Source: Incurvaria masculella (taxonomy: Eukaryota; Arthropoda; Insecta; Lepidoptera; Incurvariidae). From it: DNA of 64,000 nt. Position numbers and translations under genes: made by a program. The notes under the pieces were generated by a model. It was not told where the DNA came from and did not search any database. It saw nothing but the letters and a program-made list of their open reading frames with translations. The DNA lies in NCBI GenBank assembly GCA_946894095.1, contig OX335642.1, positions 15,077,021 through 15,141,020 of the forward strand, in the 5' to 3' direction. Shown here in pieces: positions 47,601 to 57,360 of the stretch (the stretch's first letter is position 1; the number at the start of each line of letters is the position of its first letter).

Positions 47601-49294
47601 ATAGTAGATTTTTTATTTTGTTTGTTTTATCCTAGTCATAGAGTTTTTCTATTTGTAAAAACCTCTTTAGTTGTTTCAGCTAGTGTAATTGTGTCCTTGG
47701 CTCGATCATGGAATATTTCATAAAACTAATATTATATATTACTTCCAGGGCTTCGAGGACCATTGAGTAACACACATTGACAATCGTTTCATAAAAGCGT
47801 TAATTCGTAAAACTAGGGGGAATAAAAAAGGAATGTGGTTTTTTGTTTTCTTTGGGATGAACACCAAATCATCTTTCGAAATTACAGCAACATCATCTTT
47901 TAAGTAATAGTATTTAAAAGTATCTGTGAAAACATATTTTTGTCTTTTATTAATTACAAGCAGCCCGTCCCGGTTTTGTACGGGCATAATATCATTTAAT
48001 TTTTTTTTATTTTGACACAATAATACACTAATAAACCCTTTTTACGTAGAGTTCCTACATTGAAATATTTGAAATAAAAAAAACTTAGATATTATTATTA
48101 CGTGATTATAAGATATTAGAGAAATAATAAATTCAAAGTGCTATAGGGAGAACCGCGGCCTCCGATGCACTATTTTATAGGCACGCTCCCGCCGCGGCCG
48201 CCCCGGCCGGCCGGTACCGTCGCAAACGCTAAGTCCCGCAATTTTTAAATCTGTAATATCTTCGAAAATATTCATTTAAATCATATGCTGTAAAGGACCA
48301 TATAGATCTATATTAAATCAACAATGTATTTAAGGTATTTAATTGGATAAGGATTAATGCTGTATTGGTTAAAATCGCTTCGAAAATGAGCCATTATTTG
48401 TCGTATAAAGTAAATGACAAAAAAATGTTATTGTGGGATATCCATAAGAGATAGACATATACCATCGCGGAGTTTTCTGTAGACCTTTTCAATATATACA
48501 ATACTTAGTACATTATTTTGATAAATCTCGTAGGGTTCAGCCTGCGTTTGCAATTTAAGCGGAAAAAAATATATTTTTTACGACATCACATTGGAAACCT
48601 CAAAAATAACAGTATTTCTCCGCTATTTAATGGATGTTATTATACATATAAACCTTCCTCTTCAATCACTCTATCTATTTAAAAAACCGTATCAAAATCC
48701 GTTGCGTTAGTTTTAAAGATTTAAGCATACATAGGGATATAGGGACATAGTGATATAGGGACAGAGAAAGCGATTTACATTGTCTATTTTGAATATTAGT
48801 TGTAAACAACCGTAAGTATTCCATCAAATAAATACACACAAATAATTTTGTAACAAGAAATGCTAACACAGGAATTTCGTAGTTTTTTTCAGCAAGCAAA
48901 ACTCGCGTGACCTCGTAAAATAAGGTGGAAAACCAGCTGTTTTAGATTTATTGTTTCTGATTTCCTCATAAATATTTGCATCTTGGAACAACTACTCATA
49001 GTAGTACATATAAACATGATAATAATTATTGGTTATTACCTCGGTTTGGTGCTGGTTCCCTGAGCGCTTAGCTCTATATCCTCGTGTGACTCCTTCGAAT
49101 CCATCTCGAAACGAATCCCCTCCTATTGATTTTGAATCCTGGAGCCAGGTTGGACTCCCGAAACGGGGAAGTGGTTCTTATAAAAGGGCAGGAAGGTTCA
49201 AACTACGGAGAGGCGGAGTAAGAATTGGACTAACATTTTTAGGTTGGGGAGGAATTCGGAGGTAATTGACTAGACGTACACCATCTCAGCGAAT
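41571..49294 (-). CDS. Gat: sodium- and chloride-dependent GABA transporter (SLC6 family), 11 coding exons, complete
   Basis: SLC6 GABA transporters take up GABA with Na+ and Cl- across the plasma membrane of glia and neurons. Coding exons in order: 49104-49040, 47406-47135, 46667-46566, 45949-45772, 45561-45371, 44497-44317, 43654-43530, 43107-42863, 42658-42455, 42062-41895, 41663-41571. All phases agree and the product is 607 residues, usual for the family. TM1 reads [12 protein letters not shown] with Gly52 where monoamine carriers have Asp, so an amino-acid/GABA substrate is expected. TM3 has [12 protein letters not shown], with the Tyr used by GAT-1 for substrate. The large loop has the [10 protein letters not shown] disulphide pair and N-glycosylation sites NST and NVS. 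TM6 has [18 protein letters not shown] and TM8 has [16 protein letters not shown]. The start Met begins [16 protein letters not shown]. The range includes leader sequence back to a TTTCAG acceptor at 49295. Confidence 0.95.
41895..42062 (-). CDS. Gat: Gat coding exon 10 (TM11-TM12)
   Basis: Acceptor TTACAG and donor GAG|GTAAAC, 56 codons. It encodes [37 protein letters not shown] and [18 protein letters not shown]. Confidence 0.95.
42455..42658 (-). CDS. Gat: Gat coding exon 9 (TM10-TM11)
   Basis: Acceptor TTACAG and a weak donor GTG|GTTGGT. It encodes [36 protein letters not shown] and [29 protein letters not shown] is preferred over TGT|GTGGTT because it keeps the spacing TP-x6-FIF seen in human GAT-1 (recalled). 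Confidence 0.9.
42863..43107 (-). CDS. Gat: Gat coding exon 8 (TM8-TM9)
   Basis: Acceptor TCCTAG and donor CAG|GTAATC. It encodes [20 protein letters not shown]8 with [12 protein letters not shown], and TM9 ([20 protein letters not shown]). Confidence 0.96.
43530..43654 (-). CDS. Gat: Gat coding exon 7 (TM7)
   Basis: Acceptor CTGCAG and donor G|GTATGT. It encodes [18 protein letters not shown] and [20 protein letters not shown], ending AAS. It contains the TM7 NSSTS sequence that lies near the sodium/chloride sites in this family. Confidence 0.95.
44130..44178. repeat. imperfect hairpin, 20-bp arms
   Basis: ACCAGCGAGAATGGAAGGAC pairs with GTCCTTCCGTGCTCGCTGGT with two mismatches around a 9-nt loop. 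It lies in the Gat intron between exons 6 and 7. Confidence 0.75.
44317..44497 (-). CDS. Gat: Gat coding exon 6 (TM6 substrate-site region)
   Basis: Acceptor CCTCAG and a weak donor AA|GTTCGT. It encodes [38 protein letters not shown] and [17 protein letters not shown]. The donor is chosen because only it gives the family's NNVYKDALIV join. Confidence 0.92.
44520..45365. other. Gat intron, no feature recognised
   Basis: AT-rich intronic sequence between Gat exons 5 and 6, without a supported coding frame or repeat match. Confidence 0.5.
45371..45561 (-). CDS. Gat: Gat coding exon 5 (TM4-TM5)
   Basis: Acceptor GCACAG and donor G|GTGAGT. It encodes [22 protein letters not shown]4 ([18 protein letters not shown]) and TM5 ([20 protein letters not shown]). 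Confidence 0.95.
45772..45949 (-). CDS. Gat: Gat coding exon 4 (large extracellular loop 2)
   Basis: Acceptor TGTGTAG and donor GA|GTGAGT. It encodes [16 protein letters not shown], with the loop-2 cysteine pair, and two N-glycosylation sequons (NST, NVS), ending VKEFWE. Confidence 0.95.
46566..46667 (-). CDS. Gat: Gat coding exon 3 (TM3)
   Basis: Acceptor GTGCAG and donor G|GTAACA. It encodes [19 protein letters not shown] and [15 protein letters not shown], which is TM3. Confidence 0.95.
47135..47406 (-). CDS. Gat: Gat coding exon 2 (TM1-TM2)
   Basis: Acceptor CAACAG and donor G|GTAAAG. It encodes [20 protein letters not shown] followed by the TM1 sodium/chloride site region [20 protein letters not shown] and TM2 ([12 protein letters not shown]), ending [10 protein letters not shown]. 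Confidence 0.96.
48150..48240. other. CpG-rich island-like patch in Gat intron 1
   Basis: ACCGCGGCCTCCGATGC and CCGCCGCGGCCGCCCCGG stand out sharply from AT-rich surroundings. It may be part of an interspersed repeat. No coding frame. Confidence 0.45.
48670..48780 (+). repeat. interspersed repeat tail (ATCAAAATCCGTTGCGTTAG type)
   Basis: ATCAAAATCCGTTGCGTTAG, TTTTAAAGATTTAAGCATAC and GGGACAGAGAAAGCG form the tail of a repeat common in lepidopteran introns by recollection. A related patch is at 16260-16310 (AATCGGTCAAGCCGTTAAGG). Confidence 0.5.
49040..49294 (-). CDS. Gat: Gat first coding exon (5' leader 49294-49105, coding 49104-49040)
   Basis: ATG at 49104-49102 opens [21 protein letters not shown], and the exon ends AG|GTAATA. 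A TTGTTTCAG acceptor lies just upstream, so an untranslated first exon further out is implied but not located. The leader contains a four-codon upstream frame, MVYV-stop, near its 5' end. Confidence 0.85.
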
Positions 49295-49848
49295 CTGAAA
49301 CAAGGAATAGAGTGGGTGTTTAATAATAAATGATTGAATGTGATGCTTGATTAAAATATAATCCATGTTGATGATCCAATAGCTCGGAACCCATTAAAAC
49401 TCAAGGATGCCTGCTTGTTAAGGATGTCGTGAAGTCACAGGAAATCTAAGATTTGAAAATTTTAAGAAATGCTTTCTTTATCCATTGGCCAAGGCACTAT
49501 TTTGCATGGCGACTGCCAATAACATAGCCATTAAACGTTGTCAGATTTTAATCAAATTTATTACATGACCTGAGAAAGCTTCATTCTATGAGTTTCGTAT
49601 GTTTTTTATTTTTTGTAAATATCTGCATTTTTCCGTAAAAAAAATCGAAAATAAACGTAATAAAGACAAATTTATTCCAATGTTTATTAGCCAATATTTT
49701 CCAATTTAAAAGGTATATTAAAAAAACATACAGACATATATTACTATAATATAATTTAGAAATCAAAATTTCCAAAACCTAGTAAAACATTAAGACCACG
49801 GAAACAGTTATCGCCCGTAGTATGGGAAATTGATAGGGTAACGACTCT
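49295..49848. other. upstream of Gat; no feature recognised
   Basis: Expected to be intron between an unlocated Gat leader exon and the first coding exon, or promoter-proximal DNA. AT-rich, no supported frame. Confidence 0.35.
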
Positions 49849-50400
49849 CTTAAGGCGGCCCAACCCGGCGGGCCAAACTCATTCGCGGGCACGGTACAAA
49901 ACCGTGCTGTTGCGCTCTGGGACCTTCTCTGTTTCAAAGAATAAGACAGGCTCCGTAATGAGGAAGATGCAACATGTCGACAAAAAAGACAATGTGCATA
50001 GTGTATGATTTGGTAAGATTTACGAAAATTTTAATTTCAAAACAACTTATAGCTAAAAGTAAACCACGACCGCTGTAGTCAAAAATCTAACAAAAACCAA
50101 ATAGATCATAAATCTTGATTAAATAAGCTATGTCTGATGACTAATCTTTTTACGATGTTCTTACTTTATCATTGCGTAATCCACCTCTAAAGTTATCGTA
50201 TAAAACGTGCGAAAAATTCGAACTTTCGGACCTTATAACTTAGAAACTAAACACAATTTTACAATGCCAATGGTCATCAGACATCTAGTTCGATCAAATA
50301 AAGCTATTTTGAGCAAAATTTTGGATCTCTGACAAGAAATATGGGCGTGATCTTCTTTCCCCTTTTGTATGGGGAGATGAGCGGGTTGGGCCACCTTAAG
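49849..50400. mobile_element. MITE bounded by TTAA
   Basis: Left CTTAAGGCGGCCCAACCCG pairs with right CGGGTTGGGCCACCTTAAG with one mismatch. TTAA is the first tetranucleotide inside each end, as expected if TTAA was the target site. Non-coding interior. It may be a piggyBac-type non-autonomous element (inference). Confidence 0.65.
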
Positions 50401-50639
50401 TTCGCTATATTAGAGGAACGATGGCAATGAAAATAATGTCCGTGTTTTTTTATGAAATTAAATGTATTTTTAATTGGAAAATGGTAATGAGGACCCGAAC
50501 TTACATTAAAACATGCTGAGAATATTCGATAACAGCATAGGAACATTAACTGTTAGATATTCAAGAACATTAAAATCTGCTAATTGTATGTACAGCAATT
50601 ACGTTGGTGTGAAAAATTTTCGCGAAAACGCCGCTACGT

Positions 50640-51010
50640 GCTGACGCTGTCATATTAAAAATTCACTTCGGCTCTAAAAGAAAAATACCATTTATCTGTT
50701 ATTTTCTCATTTTCCGATACACGTCTCCATTCGTTCTGTCTCGCACTTGTCACCTCGCTTGTCACCGACTGGCTTGCCATTTCCTCGCTCCAGTCAACTT
50801 CTACGGCCGCGGCGCTCCCTCCGAGGAGTCATTTTCTTCTCCCTGGGAAATTGTGTATCGATTTTGTGCTACGCCGGTTGTATCGCGTTTGTTGCCGAAC
50901 GTGGACCGTGTTTCGGACGATATTCGTATATGTAATATATACTTTTTCGTACGTCGCTTTTTTCAACGAATGTGTTATGGCATAATCAACAGTTAAGCAA
51001 GGACACATCA
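50640..51010. repeat. interspersed repeat, unclassified
   Basis: ATATACTTTTTCGTACGTCG and CAACGAATGTGTTATGG recur in diverged form at 58465-58520. The GC-rich GCCGCGGCGCTCCCTCCGAG portion has no parallel. The short frame on the plus strand is not supported. Confidence 0.4.
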
Positions 51011-51691
51011 AATGAAAGCAGTACGAAGACATATTTTAGATTGAGCGGAAATCTGTTTTAGTTTGGGTCAAAATGCTTTAATATATCTGTCCGGCGTCCG
51101 CCTGTCCGGCTGTTTACAGGTCGCATTTCTTAACAGATTCGCGTGATATTTTGTGAGCAGTTTCGGTAATTATATGGATTATTTTGTCGAGCCAGTTTAA
51201 ATTTTTTACTAGTGGTAACTTACTGTTTGTAACTGAATCGCGCAATTACGGCCAAAAAGTTTTAGATTAAATTTGGCACATAAATAGTAACACATTTGCT
51301 ACTTTTTATCCCGAAAATGTTAAAGTTTGCAGCTACGCCGGTTAAACAGGTATAGTGATTTAATCATTTTATGTATTTAATGGATACGACATTACCGTTG
51401 TCTCATTAATTTGAGACGAATGTCACGACCAATACTTTTTCAGATTATTTTCAGAATCTGATTACAATGCTTTAAATGTAGATGTCGCTGAAACTCAAAT
51501 TAATAGTGATTTAAGTTGCATATCGCACCATGCTAATTGTCAAACGACCCGTTATTCGGCCAAGTGAAATGCCATTTAATCACTCACTTGGCTGTTCATT
51601 TGTTAAATCACAGAACATTAATGATAATCGCTCTGGACTTGGCTAACGCCACACCTACCGGCAGAATACCGGCAGGACCTTCTCTTTATAC

Positions 51692-52470
51692 ATACTATGA
51701 TCAAAAAGTTCCGGGAATTAATAAATAAATAAAAAATTGTGTTAATTTTCGGATACATTTATTTTATCACCTTCAAAATAACAACCGTCTGAAGCGATGC
51801 ACATACGCCAACGCTTAACCCATTCTTCCATACACTTTTGATAGTCCGGTAAAGGAATGGCTTTCAATGCCTTCGTCGCATTTTCTTTTATTTCATCGAT
51901 GCTCGAACATCTCTTTCACGAAGGGGTAATTTAGGTTTTGAGAACAGGAAAAAGTCACATGGTGCCATATCCGGAGAATACCGTGCCTGTTGGATTGCAT
52001 TTACAGTATGTTTGGTCAAATAATCGGTCACGATGCGCGCTTTGTGAGACGGAGCATTGTCATGGTGCAAGATCCATGAGTTGTTTTGCCACAATTCCGG
52101 TCGTTTTCTACGCACAGCATCTCTCAAACGCTTGATTACGGCCAAGTAGTACTCCTTATTGACTGTTTGACGATTTTCGAGTACGATTTCTTGAAATTTT
52201 TCGACGTTATCATCGGTAGTTGATGTTGAAGTGCGTCCACGACGAGGTGCATCGTTAACTTCTTTAAGATCATCTAAGTTTGAAATGCGACGAACTTCAA
52301 AAACTTGATTGATATAAACAGACGCCAAAAAATTACTAATCACATTTAATATTTGACATTTGGCAGGAGTGTCAGGGAAAGGTGTACCAACCTGAGAAAA
52401 AAAATATTCGAATCGGTAAAGCGTTTTAAATTCAAACTACAAATTCCCGGAACTTATTGATCATAGTGTA
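51692..52470 (-). mobile_element. second mariner-like element, internally deleted
   Basis: Ends ACTATGATCAAAAAGTTCCG and the complement of CGGAACTTATTGATCATAGT form an inverted repeat of about 28 bp. The minus strand encodes a transposase piece of 151 codons: YINQVFEVRRISNLDDLKEV, then after the deletion TVNKEYYLAVIKRLRDAV, LHHDNAPSHKARIVTDYL (second Asp) and RYSPDMAPCDFFLF (third Asp). The segment with the first catalytic Asp is missing. It is a different lineage from the copy at 9062-9992. Confidence 0.85.
51888..52343 (-). pseudogene. mariner transposase with deleted core
   Basis: Open frame of 151 codons holding HHDNAPSH and YSPDMAPCDFFLF but lacking the N-terminal DNA-binding domain's start and the first catalytic Asp. 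The remaining C-terminus runs on towards 51750 in other frames (GWEEWVKRWRMCIASDGCYFE is partly readable), so the copy is broken. Confidence 0.8.
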
Positions 52471-52494
52471 TGAGCATAGCCACATTAATCTGGA

Positions 52495-52660
52495 GCATAG
52501 CCACATTAACACAGACAAATTTTCATTGGCGCGAATGCGATGGTATCAAGCTGAGCGGGTCTAACCCTGATACCTAGTCAATAGAGGGACCTATCATTTT
52601 ACATTGGACAAAGAGACGACACCAACGAGTGATCTACATCACACATCGTGGCGTGGTCAA
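52495..52660 (-). repeat. SINE family fragment
   Basis: ACAGACAAATTTTCATTGGC, GCGATGGTATCAAGC and CTAACCCTGATACCTAGTC correspond to the family body. Confidence 0.5.
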
Positions 52661-52854
52661 CCTCTCACCACGAGACATCATATTAGTCATACAAATGGTT
52701 GGAGTCTCAAGACCTGGAGTCTTTGAGTCACAGGCGCTAAGTCTTGTTCTACAGGTAATACCATAGACGCTGTTCTGTGCATATTGCATTCCTTGTTCCT
52801 TTCCGCTCATCCTCTATTCGGAGGATTGAGTCAGCCATATTTGGTGTTTGCTAA

Positions 52855-53240
52855 ATTAAAACATAGACATTAACGAAGATAGTGCGTCAAAACTTGGAAG
52901 AACGTTTGTTAATAGTGAAAAACCCATTACAAAAATTGGGAAACATTTTACTGTGACGATTCGAAAGTTACGTGATCATTTTGGCAAGCATAATCGACCG
53001 TCGCTTTTGAAGATTTGAACTAAACATGTCTATGGATTTTTTTTTTAAAGTAAGGTAAATTTACCAACGACCCTGAGACAGCTGAGGAACTCAAAGAAGA
53101 AATTGCACGTCAAATTCGTCAAAGCCTTACTGCAAAATGTACTGAAAAATTTCGTCAAAAGAGTGTATACCTGCCAACAGAGTAACGGTGGCCATTTAAC
53201 CATATTTTGCTTCGTGTGTAAATGTCATCAATACCTCTGA
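52855..53240 (+). pseudogene. decayed transposase with both termini but no core
   Basis: The N-terminal piece reads FVNSEKPITKIGKHFTVTIR and KLRDHFGKHNRPS, like the DUF4817/helix-turn-helix start of a common arthropod transposase. The C-terminal piece reads NDPETAEELKEEIARQIRQ and, one frame over, CQQSNGGHLTIF, the family's 'NGGHLxxIIF' ending. The catalytic core between them is gone. The assignment rests on recalled family motifs. Confidence 0.5.
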
Positions 53241-53929
53241 CCCATTCTTACTGAGACACCAGCTACATTATGTGATGCCTTTAAATGCGGAAACGATAAA
53301 ACGAGGGAGGGAGACAATCTCAACCCTCACAACACAGAGAGGTGTTTCGAACATTGTTTTGGGGCAATCCATTGTTTTATCGGTTGGATAGAAATCAATC
53401 ATTTGGAAAAACAATTAATCATGCCTTTAGCAAAATACCTTACATTTCCGGAACACCGTTCGTTAGATATCCAATCTCAACCACTTATACAAACGTACTT
53501 TCTCAAGCACTCAAAATCCAACTATTTATTTACCTAACTATTCAAAATGTATGTTCGGAATTTAAAAATGTGGTTCAGCCTCATTCATTTTTTTCAACGT
53601 AATATACAAAAGTCTTAGGTTTGAATCGAATACAAAAAGAGAGATTAGACTGTGTGGGTTCTGGCACCTGAAAATATACAAGTGGTAAAGGTTCATTTTA
53701 TAAATTTATTGATCAAACAATTAACTGAAACAAAAGGAATAAAACTTAACAAAAAAATTAAATATGCCTTCATCATCGGCGCATTTGGAATTGGGTAGAT
53801 GACGGACGCCGCGTTTCCCCGCCTATTACTTGGCCGTATTTCTGCCTAAAATAACTGGTCGTTTGTCCCCAGACTCCATGAGTAAATTAAGCTCTTTGAC
53901 ATCTGGGTTCCAACATGGTGACCATACAT

Positions 53930-54160
53930 TCATACTTATATTATAAATTAGAATTTCTTATTTCTTAGTTTTTTTAATTCTTATTCTGTCTGTCTGTTGC
54001 GTTTTCACGTCCAAACCGCGGAACCGATTGAATTCCGGTAGAGAAAATCTGGACCTTGGAGAAGGACATATACTACCTTTTGTGGCGAAAAATAATCTTG
54101 AAGGGGTTGAAATAGGGCATTAAGGGTTTTGTACTCATACTATTCAGGAAATAATTATCT
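53930..54160 (+). repeat. interspersed repeat with CTGTCTGTCTGTTGCG
   Basis: CTGTCTGTCTGTTGCGTTTT, CACGTCCAAACCGCGGAACC, GATTGAATTCCGGTAG and GGAGAAGGACATATACTACC are the diagnostic phrases of a repeat very common in Lepidoptera (recalled as an RTE-type LINE tail). Confidence 0.55.
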
Positions 54161-54394
54161 ACCAGCTGAGTAATGAACAATAAAGTAACTTATGCAGCGT
54201 GGAAACATTTTTATTTTTATTTAATGCATTACAATGCCTATCTCATATAAAAAGGTGTCTCGAAAAGGGGTAATCATCTAGTCTTCATTATAGTTGTATC
54301 GAAACCAGAATGGTATCATCTTAAAGCTCTCTAAATTCTCCAGGTTCTCGAGACATTTTAGTTTCTTTGAAAAAAGTCCTAAAAGAAACGAAAA

Positions 54395-54560
54395 AAAATC
54401 TCCCTGCCGAGGTATTTCCCCAAAGTACAAACTGGAGTCCTTCAGACATGGTGCGAAGAAGCACCTGGCCGGCAAATGGGAGTTTTTGGGCACCTCTTAT
54501 GTGAGGTCCTGTCGTAACCCATATGCCGCCCTTGACTTAAAAAGAGGCAAAAAATGTACA
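54395..54560 (+). repeat. LINE 3' fragment (same family as 19060-20990)
   Basis: GAGGTATTTCCCCAAAGTAC, GGTGCGAAGAAGCACCTGGC and CATATGCCGCCCTTGACTTA parallel the 3' coding end of the long LINE. Confidence 0.75.
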
Positions 54561-54794
54561 GAACCATACGTTAACGCATGTCCGAACGTTATCTCACATT
54601 ATCACACGTTTCAATTATCTCCACAGTCATTGAGTGGTTTGCCATTAGTACAGTAGGTACATAAGTAGGGGTACATAATGAAATTATTAGAAACGCTCCT
54701 TACTTCTGTCCATCCTTCCGTCCGTATGTCACAATAATGCTATGTTTTCTTCACCGCCTAGCACACACACATAGCAAATTAACACATATTTTTA

Positions 54795-55205
54795 TAATGA
54801 GCTGCTTTAGTTCAGGGGCGCGGGAAGGTGCCTTCATGCCAAAGGTCACGGGTTCGTTAATGCACCACTTTCTTTCTGTTGCTGAGTTGCATAAGTGCAT
54901 TTCCTCGCGAATGCGAAGTGTTGAGGTGATGGTTCGGAAACCATATAAAATTGTGGGTCCCTTTCCCCACTAGGGGGGGGGGGGATTGATCCCGCCCAAG
55001 TTGGTTGTGTTATATTATCGCATTGGATGAAAAGATGGTCGAAGCGGCAATGAAAAATTGGTCCGTGTTTTCCATTCAATTCAATGGAGCCATGCATATA
55101 AGGGTAAGGTCCTAGCATGGCTAATTACTTCGGTAATGCGGTGGGTTGGGATATGTGACGGTGGATGTGGTATTAGCCATCCACGTCCAGTTTCTTAAAA
55201 AGAGG
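54795..55205 (+). repeat. full-length tRNA-headed SINE
   Basis: Head TAGTTCAGGGGCGCGGGAAG (A-box-like) and GGTCACGGGTTCGTTAATGC (B-box-like). The body has GAAACCATATAAAATTGTGG, TCGAAGCGGCAATGAAAAAT and GTGTTTTCCATTCAATTC, and the tail GGTATTAGCCATCCACG. It is one of two nearly complete copies. Confidence 0.75.
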
Positions 55206-56029
55206 TAAAATAATCAACCGATTAAAATATTTAAGGAACTCCCGAGTCAAACTAGCATTTTTTTAATATTATCATAGACTAGCTGATGTACCGGGCTCCA
55301 CTCGGGTCAATGTCGTTTTGGACTAATGTCGGGTTAAATTATTTTCTGCATATAATATGATTTCTCCATAGACAATAAAATATTTGTTTTAAACGCCTTT
55401 TATTTATTTTTTCTTTATTTAAATTACTTTTACTTTTCAATTCATCAATCAATTCAATTTTCATCAATAAAACATATTATTATTATTCACGCTATATATA
55501 TATGAATTAAATTTTAGGTTTATATTATTTAATACAAAAATACAAAAACGAAGGCTTAAAAAATATAAACCTTAAACTGGATTTAACCTTAGGGAGGTCC
55601 CTTATTATTAAAGTCCGATAGATAAAGGAATAAAAATATTTACATATTGTTTCAGATAAACGCGAGTGGATTAAACTAAATAATACTTACAAAAAAATAA
55701 CACTACTCGCCGTATATTCACACACATAATATTTATTTGTTCACCAAGCACACACCGCGTGTCTCCATTTTGAACTAACCACTACACTATGAACACGACA
55801 CATAACACACCCAGTTTTAAGTAACCGTTTTGTCTAATACTCGCGAGAATGTCCAATGGTTCGTATTGAGTTTTCGTTTTCGTGTACGGGGGCAGCGTGG
55901 TCCCTCACCACATGCCGCGTGGCGAATGTGGTGCCCACCCAACATGGTGGTACTCCCACTCTCTTTGCCTACAGGATACGCAACATGTGAACAGGCCAGC
56001 TGTCAGCGATGGAAAGAATTTATGACTGT
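55206..56029. other. no gene seen; repeat fragments
   Basis: ACTAGCTGATGTACCGGGCT and CCACTCGGGTCAATGTCG at 55281-55325 look like the head of another common interspersed repeat. The rest is AT-rich. Confidence 0.4.
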
Positions 56030-56265
56030 TGGGATCATTGGCGGCAATTTGCGGGAGGAAGGATACTGATTGATGCTGGGGATAGGCGTCGCTCGCACTT
56101 CGCTGAGGGGAACTGAGGCGAAGCGATCCGCTGTGGGACGCAACGTGTCCGTCACGCCACTTTTACATGGCAAACGGAAACGCCGGTGAGTGAGTTCGCT
56201 TAAGAATTTCGAGTTTGCTTTCTCAAGCTCCAACGTCACGTAAGCACACGTAACGTAATGTACAG
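56030..56265. repeat. diverged relative of the 16700/21630 MITE family
   Basis: GGTGAGTGAGTTCGCTTAAG, TTCTCAAGCTCCAACGTCAC and GTAAGCACACGTAA parallel the interior of the two intronic copies. Confidence 0.45.
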
Positions 56266-56269
56266 CTCA

Positions 56270-56420
56270 TGGTCTAGGGTTGGAGCGGCAATGAAAAATG
56301 GTTCGTGTTTTCCATCAAGTTCAATGTAGCCGTTCTCATAAAAGGGAAGGTACTGGCATGGCACCTAATTCTACAGGAATATGGTGTTGGGCTAATGTCA
56401 TAACGGTAGTTCTGTGGTCA
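56270..56420 (+). repeat. SINE family copy, headless
   Basis: GGAGCGGCAATGAAAAATGG, CGTGTTTTCCATCAAGTTC and GGCATGGCACCTAATTC match the family body. Confidence 0.65.
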
Positions 56421-57029
56421 GGTTACATAAACAATTTCGACTGTCATGTTTTTACTACACCGAATATCATGACTGTAAGGATGGTTATCGCGACTGATTC
56501 CTGAGGCCGTGCGGGCACGACAATTCTACTTGCATATGTTCTTTAAAATAGTTACGTCATTCATTCGCCGTACCGTCTTGACATAAGATTGGTAGGTTCA
56601 ATTTATATACTTATTCCAGCGTCCGTCTATCTTTCCGCTTATAAGTTGTGAATCACTTACTCGATTATAATTCAGTGGATATTTACGTATGTTGGACTGT
56701 TTTTCGTACTAGAAATATTATTAATACTGGTTGTGCAGGGATATATAAGGTACCAAACATATCCAGAAATCTCTGAAATTTAAACCAGAAATCATGGCAA
56801 GCTTCTCTTTCCTGCTGAACTAAGCTCGAAACCGTGTGATGGCTCGGAACCCATGTAACATGTTCGTGCTTTTCACTAAATCCAGAATGATGGTCAGAAC
56901 GCCAATATATATCCCAATATCTATCCCGGCATGGCACCTATGTATTCTACCTATGTAGCTCGGGAATGACATATAACAGATTGAGTATTAGTCAAATTAT
57001 ATTGGACGGTACATATAAGTACATTTGTT

Positions 57030-57360
57030 AACAGTTCGTAGCTCAGGGGTGTAGCGAATTGCCTTGCATACCAGTGGTTATGGGTTTAAATTCCCGCTCG
57101 ACTTTCTGAGTTGGATAAATTCATTTCGTTACGGATGGTTTGGAATCCATGTAAAATTAAAAGTCCCCTTCCGTACTAGGCGATAGGGTTAACTTGGTAC
57201 CATTGCATTGCTTGAACAAAAAATTGTCGAAAAGGCAACGAAAACATGTCCGTGTTTTACACACACATACAGTTCATTTAGCCGTGCTCGTAGACGGAAG
57301 CTCGTGGCATGGCACCATTAAGTATAAGCCATCCATGTTCAGTTACATAAAAAACATAGG
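57030..57360 (+). repeat. full-length tRNA-headed SINE
   Basis: Head GTTCGTAGCTCAGGGGTGTA (A-box-like), TTGCCTTGCATACCAGTGG and GGTTATGGGTTTAAATTCCC (B-box-like). The body has GGAATCCATGTAAAATTAAA, AGTCCCCTTCCGTACTAGGC and GTGGCATGGCACC, ending AAGCCATCCATGTTCAG. It is the clearest copy in the window. Confidence 0.8.

Noticed and set aside
47739..48020. Minus-strand 93-codon frame in Gat intron 1
   Set aside because: No family motif, no splice join in phase with Gat exons 1 and 2 (which already join perfectly), AT-rich composition.
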